A stretch of 6,368 nt of DNA from Deltaproteobacteria bacterium (GTDB lineage Bacteria > Desulfobacterota > Desulfobulbia > Desulfobulbales > Desulfobulbaceae): positions 1-6,368 of the forward strand of contig JAADIK010000172.1 of the NCBI GenBank assembly GCA_013151365.1, in the 5' to 3' direction. Under the pieces are notes generated by a model that was not told where the DNA came from, did no database searches, and was given only the letters and a program-made list of their open reading frames with translations. Below are positions 1-4,975 of this stretch, in pieces (position 1 is the first letter of the stretch; every line of letters begins with the position of its first letter). The position numbers and the translations under genes are program-made.

Positions 1-1
1 A

Positions 2-934
2 TCAAACCATCTGCTGTTAAACCGCCATATCAAAGAATCTTTGGCCGGCAGAGTGGCTCTTTTTACCCTGTTGCCGCTGTCTTTTGGAGAATTACTTGAG
101 AGAGAAAGGCGCACTTTGCTTGAGCAGCTTCTCGATGCGGACGACAGCCGGGAGTGCGCCTCAATCCTGGAGGAATTTTACCTCCCTGTTCGGGAGAGCG
201 GCCATTGTAAGGATATTTTTCGAGAATTCAATTTATTCGGGGGGTATCCAGAATTTATCAGCCGAAAAGATCCGCAGGATAGAAAAGACTGGCTGAGCAG
301 CTATCATCAGACCTATCTTGAAACTGACCTGCGCCAGCTGGTTGAGTTACGAAATCCTGAATCGTTTGAGATGTTTGAAAAAATGTTTGTGCAGCGTGTC
401 GGGAGTTTAATGAATATCAGTGAACTTGCCAGGGATTGCGGATTGTCTGCCGACACCATTCGTCGTTTTATAGGATATTACCGCCAGCTCTTTATTGCCT
501 GGCAGGCAAAACCGTATCACACGAATCCCGGCAAACGAATGATGAAGATGTCAAAATATTATTTTTACGATACGGGATTGCTGCGCTCTGTGCTTGGTGA
601 TTTTTCCACCATGTCCGGTAGTTTTTTTGAAAATACGGTGCTGACCGAGGTGAATAAAATTTTATGCTTCAATGGCGGCCGCCGGAAATTGTATTTTTCG
701 AGAACAGCCACCGGAGTGGAGGCGGATGGATTCCTCACCTCGGACAACGGGAAGATTCCATTATTTCTCGAGGTCAAACAGGCAGAGAAAATGCGGAGCC
801 AGGATATCAGACACCTGAAAAAATACGTGACGGAAGCAGAGTCCGGTATTGGACTGCTGATCAACAATGGATCCGTTCTTGAGCAGGTTGATGACCGTAT
901 ATGGGCGGTCCCGGCATCGTGGCTGTTTTACTGA
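2..934 (+). CDS. AAA_14/DUF4143 family ATPase, C-terminal part (5' end outside window)
   Basis: The frame is open from the first codon (Ser at 2-4) to TGA at 932-934, giving 310 visible residues, so the gene begins upstream. Family members are usually about 380-450 residues, so the Walker A and B region is probably what is missing. The visible start, SN..LL then ESLAGRV and LLPLSFGEL (residues 1-31), is the sensor-1 region typical of AAA_14 ATPases. GGYPEF (80-85) opens the DUF4143 part. A winged-helix-like stretch follows at about 137-166 (ISELARDCGLSADTIRRF). The C-terminal part resembles a PD-(D/E)XK nuclease fold, with Glu210, Asp242 and E257-V-K259 as the likely conserved acidic/Lys set. 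The cellular role of this family is poorly known; many members lie in variable, transferred regions. G+C is lower than in the neighbours (24 of 60 bases at 541-600 against 44 of 60 at 2221-2280), which fits acquisition from elsewhere. Family call is firm; function is not. Confidence 0.88.
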   Translation, partial: SNHLLLNRHIKESLAGRVALFTLLPLSFGELLERERRTLLEQLLDADDSRECASILEEFYLPVRESGHCKDIFREFNLFGGYPEFISRKDPQDRKDWLSSYHQTYLETDLRQLVELRNPESFEMFEKMFVQRVGSLMNISELARDCGLSADTIRRFIGYYRQLFIAWQAKPYHTNPGKRMMKMSKYYFYDTGLLRSVLGDFSTMSGSFFENTVLTEVNKILCFNGGRRKLYFSRTATGVEADGFLTSDNGKIPLFLEVKQAEKMRSQDIRHLKKYVTEAESGIGLLINNGSVLEQVDDRIWAVPASWLFY

Positions 935-942
935 GATATTGG

Positions 943-972
943 TGGCCGAGGATATTTGCAACGCCTCGGCCA
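943..972 (+). terminator. Perfect 9-bp hairpin just after the ATPase gene
   Basis: TGGCCGAGG (943-951) pairs perfectly with CCTCGGCCA (964-972) around a 12-base loop. The stem begins 8 bases after the ATPase stop codon, the usual place for a transcript-end hairpin. No T-run follows on either strand, so it is not a classical Rho-independent terminator. It may act as a 3'-end stability structure, or with Rho. The dyad is seen directly; the function is inferred. Confidence 0.45.
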
Positions 973-989
973 TTGTGTCGGAAAATTAT

Positions 990-1016
990 ATTCAGACCGG
1001 ATTATACCGGCTGAAT
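990..1016. repeat. Inverted repeat, 10-bp stem with one bulged A
   Basis: ATTCAG and CCGG (990-995 and 997-1000, with A996 bulged) pair with CCGG and CTGAAT (1007-1016) around the loop ATTATA. A T-run (1028-1032) lies 11 bases further on, too far for a normal terminator. The role is unknown; it could be part of a compound 3' structure with the 943-972 hairpin. Confidence 0.4.
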
Positions 1017-1162
1017 CTCACCTTGCGTTTTTCAACGTCCGCCGAGCCTCGTTTCCAAACGGCCTCGCCCTGCCGGGCCGCGCTGATGTTGAAGTTTTCA
1101 CCGTTTATCTGTACCTTATCAGTTGCGGCAGGGAGGGCTTGGGATTTTTGATGAATCCTCAC
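992..1162 (-). other. Protein-like minus-strand open frame, possible gene remnant
   Basis: Reading on the minus strand from a possible GTG at 1162 down to TGA at 994-992 gives about 56 codons. The frame stays open further upstream, to 1228, over the start of the helicase gene. The product from about residue 9 onward has a natural-looking amino acid mix (DKVQINGENFNISAARQGEA and then VWKRGSADVEKRKVRFSRY), more so than the plus-strand readings of the same bases. No ribosome binding site precedes the GTG and I do not recognise the sequence. It may be the end of a decayed gene convergent with the ATPase gene, with the 943-972 hairpin between them, or a chance open frame. Confidence 0.15.
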
Positions 1163-1175
1163 CAGGGCATGGTCG

Positions 1176-3680
1176 GTGCAATCAGCGATTATTGAAGAGA
1201 AGATCAGGGGTGTGGTCGACCACATCACCTTTCATAACCAGGAAAACGGCTGGTCGGTGCTCCGGGTCACGCCGTTTCAGGGTTACGGCGAAAAGATCAC
1301 CGTGACCGTGCACCAGATGAAGGTCTTTGCCGGGGCCACCATGGAATTCACCGGCTCCTGGACCGAACATCCGCGATTCGGCCGCCAGTTCAAGGCTCGG
1401 CTGGCCACGGAGATCAAACCCGCCACGGCCGGGGCTCTGGAAAAGTATCTCGGCTCCGGCCTGATCAAGGGGGTGGGGCCCAAAACGGCTGGGAAAATCG
1501 TCCGGCATTTCGGCGACCAGACCCTGGAGGTCTTTGAAAACGAGATCGAAAGGCTGACCGAGGTCCCGGGTATCGCCCAAAAAAAGCTCTCCTTGATCAA
1601 AAAGGCCTGGCAGGAACACCGGGCCATCCGGGAGGTCATGATCTTCCTGCAATCGCATGGCATTTCGACCCTCTTTGCCGTGCGGATCTATAAAAAGTAC
1701 GGCGACCGGGCCATTGCCCTGGTCACGGAGAATCCGTATCGCCTGGCGGTTGATTTTTTCGGCATTGGTTTTTTTTCAGCCGACCGGGTGGCCCTGTCCA
1801 TCGGTTTTGCCAGGGACAGCGGGCTGCGCATCGCGGCCGCCATCCGGCATGTGCTGTCGGCCAGCCGCGAACAGGGCCACTGCTACCTCACCCTGGAGCA
1901 GATCAGTTCTCAGGTCGGCGAACTGCTGGATCTTGACCTGACGGCAACCATTTCGTCCCACCTGGCAACAATGGAACAGGAGCAGCAGCTCCGGGTCCGG
2001 AGGCTGCCGCATCCGGAGCGGGCAGGGGAGACGGTCAGGTGCTATTATTCAAAATCACTTTTTTATGATGAAGAGTACGTGGCGGACCGGTTGTCGCGCA
2101 TGGTTGGTCCCCTCGTTGTCGATGCAAACCGGGTTCCGGCCTGGCTGGAGCGCTATGGGAAAAAAACCGGGATTGTCCTGAGCCCGGAGCAGGCGGCGGC
2201 GGTCCGGGCCATTGCCGGACAACGGTGCGCCATCCTGACCGGGGGGCCGGGCTGCGGCAAGACCACGACGACCAGGGTGCTGGTGGCCCTGTTGCAGGCC
2301 CTGGGCCGGAGCGTGACCCTGGCCGCGCCGACCGGCCGGGCCGCCCAGCGCATGAGCGAGGTGATCGGCCTTGAGGCCAAGACCATTCACCGGCTGCTGG
2401 AATTCCAGGGGACCCGTTTCAAACGGGACGAAGAATCACCCCTGGAGACCGATGTCCTGATCGTCGATGAATGTTCCATGCTGGACATCAGCCTGACCGC
2501 CTCCCTCCTGCGGGCCGTTGCCGCCGAGACGGCCCTGCTCTTTATCGGCGACGCCGACCAGCTGCCCTCGGTGGGGGCGGGCAATGTCCTGCGCGACATG
2601 ATCGCCTCGGGCGTTGTCCCCTGTTACCGCCTGACGCAGATCTTCAGGCAGGCCCGGGAGTCCCTGATTATCCGCTACGCCCATGAAATCAACCGCGGTA
2701 AGTTGCCGGCAATCGATTCCCCCTTCAAGCGGCCCGGGGTCTGGCGGGACTCGGACTGTTTCTTCATCGACGCCGAAGAGGCCTCGGTCCGGCAGTTACG
2801 GTTTATCGGCCAGGTCAAGCGTCATTTCAACTCCATTGACGAGCGGGAACGCCGGGCCGGGGCCAAGCCCTATGAATTCGACACCGCGGGAGCGGCGGAA
2901 TACGGCCGCACCGCTGCTCTGCAGGTCCCGGAGCCGTTCCGGCATGTCTCGCTCGACGCCCTGGGCACGGCGGATTCGGCGGCCGAAGAGCTGCTGGCCG
3001 TACTCAAAAAAGTACATCCCTGGTCGTCTCTCTATTATGGCCTGACCGCATCCGCGGTGGTCCGCAAGTTATATACCGAGTGGATCCCGAAATACCTGGG
3101 CACGGCCTGCGAGATCCAGGTGCTGACGCCCATGATCCGGGGCAGCCTGGGGTCGGCCGGCCTCAACCGCATGATCCAGCAGGCCGTGAATCCGCCGGGC
3201 CGGGGCAAGGCGGAGCTGATCAGCGGCGAGCGGACCTACCGGGCGGGGGACCGGGTCATTCATCGCCGCAACAACTATGAGCTGGGCGTATTCAACGGCG
3301 ATATCGGGGTTATCAAGGAGGTGGACAACGAAAACCTTACCTGTGTCGTCTCCTTTTTCCCCGACAACCGGGAGGTCGAATACCACCGCGAGGAAATATC
3401 CGAGCTTGACATGGCCTATGCCATTACGGTTCACAAGGCCCAGGGCAGCGAGTTCGACGTAGTGATCCTGCCGGTGCTGACCCAGCATTACCGCATGCTC
3501 TTTCGCAACCTGATCTATACCGGCCTGACCAGGGCCCGGAAACTGGCGGTTTTTGTCGGCGCCCGGCGGGCCCTGGCCATGGCGGTCAGGAACCGGGACA
3601 CCAGTCTCCGCCAGACCGCGCTGCTGCATCTGCTGCGGACCAGGCGGCCGGAAAACGAAGAAAAAGGACCACTAATCTGA
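1176..3680 (+). CDS. recD2: RecD-like ATP-dependent 5'-3' DNA helicase (RecD2 type)
   Basis: SF1B helicase of the RecD2 family, which unwinds DNA 5'-3' without RecBC and is linked to repair and fork maintenance. It has 834 residues. The N-terminal OB-like domain (about 7-80) precedes helix-hairpin-helix repeats (92-113, 127-141 and about 188-210). The motor carries Walker A GGPGCGKT (356-363), motif Ia APTGRAAQRM (384-393), Walker B IVDECSM (429-435), motif III GDADQLPSVG (458-467), motif IV LTQIFRQA (486-493), motif V ITVHKAQGSE (750-759) and motif VI YTGLTRAR (781-788), so it should be active. Between motif IV and QVLTPM (648-653) lie about 155 residues, many more than I recall for the D. 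radiodurans or B. subtilis proteins. GTG at 1176 is the only start between an in-frame stop (1152-1154) and the conserved N-terminus; a weak AGGG (1164-1167) sits 8 bases before it. RecD2 is well supported over classical RecD by the HhH/OB N-terminus. Confidence 0.95.
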   Translation: MQSAIIEEKIRGVVDHITFHNQENGWSVLRVTPFQGYGEKITVTVHQMKVFAGATMEFTGSWTEHPRFGRQFKARLATEIKPATAGALEKYLGSGLIKGVGPKTAGKIVRHFGDQTLEVFENEIERLTEVPGIAQKKLSLIKKAWQEHRAIREVMIFLQSHGISTLFAVRIYKKYGDRAIALVTENPYRLAVDFFGIGFFSADRVALSIGFARDSGLRIAAAIRHVLSASREQGHCYLTLEQISSQVGELLDLDLTATISSHLATMEQEQQLRVRRLPHPERAGETVRCYYSKSLFYDEEYVADRLSRMVGPLVVDANRVPAWLERYGKKTGIVLSPEQAAAVRAIAGQRCAILTGGPGCGKTTTTRVLVALLQALGRSVTLAAPTGRAAQRMSEVIGLEAKTIHRLLEFQGTRFKRDEESPLETDVLIVDECSMLDISLTASLLRAVAAETALLFIGDADQLPSVGAGNVLRDMIASGVVPCYRLTQIFRQARESLIIRYAHEINRGKLPAIDSPFKRPGVWRDSDCFFIDAEEASVRQLRFIGQVKRHFNSIDERERRAGAKPYEFDTAGAAEYGRTAALQVPEPFRHVSLDALGTADSAAEELLAVLKKVHPWSSLYYGLTASAVVRKLYTEWIPKYLGTACEIQVLTPMIRGSLGSAGLNRMIQQAVNPPGRGKAELISGERTYRAGDRVIHRRNNYELGVFNGDIGVIKEVDNENLTCVVSFFPDNREVEYHREEISELDMAYAITVHKAQGSEFDVVILPVLTQHYRMLFRNLIYTGLTRARKLAVFVGARRALAMAVRNRDTSLRQTALLHLLRTRRPENEEKGPLI

Positions 3681-3758
3681 ACCGGCCGTTCGCGTGCGCA
3701 TTGCGTGGTTTTGGCCATCTTGATCGAGTTGCGGCTGGATCATTTTGCCGATTATCCC

Positions 3759-3787
3759 TTGAAAAAAATAAATTTATCCACTATAAA
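3759..3787 (+). promoter_or_regulatory. Predicted upstream promoter P1 of folD
   Basis: TTGAAA (3759-3764) and TATAAA (3782-3787) are separated by 17 bases. Each hexamer matches the sigma70 consensus at 5 of 6 positions. The predicted transcript start is near 3794, about 120 bases before the folD ATG. The assignment rests on sequence match, spacing and position in an AT-rich gap. Confidence 0.55.
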
Positions 3788-3791
3788 TTTA
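3768..3791. repeat. Direct repeat of ATAAATTTA
   Basis: ATAAATTTA occurs at 3768-3776 and 3783-3791. The copies start 15 bases apart and each contains the palindrome TAAATTTA. The second overlaps the P1 -10 box, and both lie just upstream of the P2 -35 box. They could be regulator half-sites or an UP-like element, or simply AT-rich coincidence. Confidence 0.4.
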
Positions 3792-3796
3792 CTTTT

Positions 3797-3825
3797 TTGA
3801 CTTTTCCCCCGGAAAAGAATCTAAT
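3797..3825 (+). promoter_or_regulatory. Predicted downstream promoter P2 of folD
   Basis: TTGACT (3797-3802) and TCTAAT (3820-3825) are separated by 17 bases, again 5 of 6 matches for each box. The predicted start is near 3832, giving a leader of about 85 bases before the folD ATG. The spacer is almost filled by a 17-base dyad (3801-3817). It is as good a match as P1 and better placed for folD. Confidence 0.58.
3801..3817. promoter_or_regulatory. Dyad inside the P2 spacer, operator candidate
   Basis: CTTTTCC (3801-3807) and GGAAAAG (3811-3817) form a perfect 7-bp inverted repeat around CCC. It lies between the -35 and -10 boxes of P2, where a bound repressor, or a MerR-type activator, would act. 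The symmetry is seen directly; operator function is inferred and no regulator is identified. Confidence 0.38.
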
Positions 3826-3856
3826 AATAGCTCCCCTTTGCAAAAGTCTATTATTA
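3822..3856. repeat. Dyad spanning the P2 -10 and transcript start
   Basis: TAATAATAG (3822-3830) is the exact reverse complement of CTATTATTA (3848-3856). The centre contains the 8-bp palindrome TTTGCAAA (3837-3844). The dyad is centred near 3839 and covers the P2 -10 box and predicted start, so it may be a protein-binding site. RNA from P1 could fold it as a 9-bp hairpin, while RNA from P2 would lack the left arm. The arms are AT-only repeats apart from one G/C, so chance is possible. Confidence 0.33.
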
Positions 3857-3902
3857 TTTTATGGTACAAGCTGTCAACGCTTGAAGAGTGAACTGCGAAT
3901 CC

Positions 3903-3908
3903 AAGGAG
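3903..3908 (+). promoter_or_regulatory. Ribosome binding site of folD
   Basis: AAGGAG lies 8 bases before ATG at 3917. This decides the start: the frame is open further upstream, to a TTG at 3701, but that reading runs through the promoter region and would add 72 residues not found in the family. Confidence 0.85.
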
Positions 3909-3916
3909 AACCACCA

Positions 3917-4807
3917 ATGAGCGCAAAGATAATAAGTGGAACCGAGACCGCCAAGGCGATCCGTGAAGAGCTCAAAACCGAGGTGACCGAGCTCAAGGAA
4001 AAATATAATGTTGTTCCCGGCCTGGTCACCATCCTGGTCGGCGACAATCCCGCATCACAGTCCTACGTTGCCGCAAAAAACAAGACCGCTCACGCCTTGG
4101 GCATCCATTCGGAGCAGGTGACCGTACCCGGTGATATCAGCGAAGATGATCTGCTCGCCTTGGTTGATAAATATAATAACGATGACAAGATTCACGGCAT
4201 TCTGGTTCAACTGCCCCTGCCCGGGCACATCAACGAGGCCAAGGTCCTCTTTGCCATTGATCCCGACAAGGATGTCGACGGCTTCCATCCGGTGAATATC
4301 GGCAAGATGATGCTCGGCGAACAGTGTTTCCTGCCCTGTACCCCGCATGGAATTCTTGAGCTGCTGCAGCGTTCCGGTGTCGAGACCAGCGGGGCGGAGG
4401 TCGTGGTTGTCGGCCGCTCCAATATCGTCGGCAAGCCGATCGCCAACCTGATGCTCCAGAAACGCGCCGGCGGCAATGCCACCGTGACGCTGTGCCATAC
4501 GCGGACCAGGGATATGGACTTCCACACCAGGCGTGCCGATATCCTGATCGTGGCCGCCGGGGTGCCCAAGATGATCAAGGGCGACCAGGTTAAGGAGGGC
4601 GTGGTGGTGATCGACGTCGGCGTTAACCGCATCGGCAAGTCCGAGTCCGGCAAGGCCATCCTGGCCGGCGACGTTGATTTTGATTCGGTCAAGGAAAAGG
4701 CGGCCGCCATTACCCCGGTTCCCGGCGGCGTCGGTCCCATGACCATTACCATGCTCATGAAAAATACCGTCCAGGCGGCCAGGCAGTCCCTGGATAACAA
4801 AGAATAA
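3917..4807 (+). CDS. folD: Bifunctional methylenetetrahydrofolate dehydrogenase (NADP+)/methenyltetrahydrofolate cyclohydrolase
   Basis: Cytoplasmic enzyme that interconverts 5,10-methylene-, 5,10-methenyl- and 10-formyl-tetrahydrofolate. It supplies C1 units for purine and fMet-tRNA synthesis and, in anaerobes with the reductive acetyl-CoA pathway, forms part of the methyl branch. It has 296 residues, normal for FolD. Catalytic residues fall at the E. coli numbering: Tyr50 and Lys54 (SYVAAKNK), Gln98 (VQLPLPGH) and Asp121 (KDVDGFHP). The nucleotide-binding domain has GRSNIVGKP (166-174), HTRT (194-197), VIDVGVNR (231-238) and the family signature PVPGGVGPMT (267-276). Whether it uses NADP+ or NAD+ cannot be decided here. 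It has its own promoters and a strong ribosome binding site. The CO dehydrogenase gene starts 168 bases downstream, suggesting a role in C1 metabolism or CO2 fixation beyond housekeeping. Confidence 0.98.
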   Translation: MSAKIISGTETAKAIREELKTEVTELKEKYNVVPGLVTILVGDNPASQSYVAAKNKTAHALGIHSEQVTVPGDISEDDLLALVDKYNNDDKIHGILVQLPLPGHINEAKVLFAIDPDKDVDGFHPVNIGKMMLGEQCFLPCTPHGILELLQRSGVETSGAEVVVVGRSNIVGKPIANLMLQKRAGGNATVTLCHTRTRDMDFHTRRADILIVAAGVPKMIKGDQVKEGVVVIDVGVNRIGKSESGKAILAGDVDFDSVKEKAAAITPVPGGVGPMTITMLMKNTVQAARQSLDNKE

Positions 4808-4836
4808 GAGGGCCGGAACAACTACGGACCAAGGTT

Positions 4837-4856
4837 ATGGCAGTTGATGGCAGTTG
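4837..4856. repeat. Perfect tandem 10-bp direct repeat upstream of cooS
   Basis: ATGGCAGTTG occurs twice without a gap (4837-4846 and 4847-4856). One helical turn between copies would place two identical protein contacts on the same DNA face. The second copy runs into a weak -35-like TTGTTC. The right end also forms an inverted repeat with upstream sequence: GAACAACT (4816-4823) pairs with AGTTGTTC (4852-4859). It may be an activator site for cooS or a simple slippage duplication. Confidence 0.5.
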
Positions 4857-4882
4857 TTCGTTTGTGCCTGAAGAGTTACGAT
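4854..4882 (+). promoter_or_regulatory. Weak promoter candidate for cooS
   Basis: TTGTTC (4854-4859) and TACGAT (4877-4882) have a 17-base spacer. The -35 box is poor (TTG only) and the -10 matches 4 of 6. A poor -35 behind tandem repeats would fit an activator-dependent promoter. It is much weaker than the folD promoters, so read-through from folD is an equal possibility. Confidence 0.25.
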
Positions 4883-4917
4883 AAAGAAAAGTAAAAAAAG
4901 TAAAAAAAAGCAAAAAG
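4881..4917. other. A-rich tract between folD and cooS
   Basis: This is almost pure A/G on the + strand, with runs of seven and eight A separated by GT, and with AAAAGTAAAAAA-like units repeated. It stands out strongly from the GC-rich genes on either side. It may be bent DNA, an unstructured leader segment, or the A-side of the hairpin at 4913-4942. Confidence 0.5.
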
Positions 4918-4942
4918 CCGGGATTCGCTGTTCCTGTCTTTT
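4913..4942 (+). terminator. Terminator- or attenuator-like hairpin before cooS
   Basis: AAAAG (4913-4917) pairs with CTTTT (4938-4942). After a C-T mismatch, CGGGA (4919-4923) pairs with TCCTG (4932-4936, one G-T wobble) around an 8-base loop. An A-run before and four T at the 3' edge give the outline of a Rho-independent terminator, though a weak one. It could end the folD transcript, or, since it lies ahead of the cooS ribosome binding site, limit read-through into cooS. Confidence 0.35.
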
Positions 4943-4959
4943 GTTGACTTACCTCAGAT

Positions 4960-4965
4960 AAGGAG
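4960..4965 (+). promoter_or_regulatory. Ribosome binding site of cooS
   Basis: AAGGAG ends 10 bases before ATG at 4976. It supports this start, which precedes the conserved N-terminal region by a length normal for the family. Confidence 0.8.
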
Positions 4966-4975
4966 CCCCTCAATT

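Larger units (their letters stand above)
935..1175. other. Intergenic gap with two hairpins, no clear promoter
   Basis: This 241-base gap separates the ATPase stop from the GTG start of the helicase gene. It holds two inverted repeats (943-972 and 990-1016) and a minus-strand open frame (described separately). I looked for sigma70-type -35/-10 pairs with 16-18 bp spacing reading into the helicase gene and found none worth calling, so how recD2 is transcribed is not visible here. Confidence 0.6.
3681..3916. other. AT-rich control region upstream of folD
   Basis: This 236-base gap has a sharp drop in G+C from about 3755 to 3865. It carries two tandem promoter-like sequences, a direct repeat, two dyads, a small CAAGC/GCTTG hairpin (3867-3871 with 3879-3883) and the folD ribosome binding site, listed separately. 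No clear terminator for recD2 is visible: the GC-rich palindromes just after its stop are not followed by a T-run. Confidence 0.7.

Noticed and set aside
41..934. TTG at 41 as the true start of the ATPase gene
   Set aside because: The frame is open to the window start and the residues before it (SN..LL..ESLAGR) are conserved AAA_14 sequence, so the TTG is an internal Leu codon.
3069..3629. Minus-strand open frame (186 codons) within recD2
   Set aside because: Shadow of the helicase motor domain 2, whose motifs V and VI are intact on the + strand.
3645..3688. CGGCCGG/CCGGCCG inverted repeat as recD2 terminator
   Set aside because: The loop is 30 bases, each arm contains a self-palindrome, the left arm lies in the coding region, and no T-run follows.
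3701..3916. 72-residue N-terminal extension of FolD from TTG 3701
   Set aside because: It runs through the promoter region, looks unlike protein, and the family starts at the ATG at 3917, which has a good ribosome binding site.
3832..3916. Tetrahydrofolate riboswitch upstream of folD
   Set aside because: The leader lacks the conserved core I know for THF riboswitches and has only short stems.
4837..4856. Sigma54 (-24/-12) promoter in the TGGC repeats before cooS
   Set aside because: The GG and GC are 9 rather than 10 bases apart and the TTGC part of the -12 element is missing.
4944..4972. TTGACT at 4944-4949 as a -35 box for cooS
   Set aside because: There is no -10-like sequence at the right distance, and the predicted start would fall at the start codon, leaving no ribosome binding site in the transcript.
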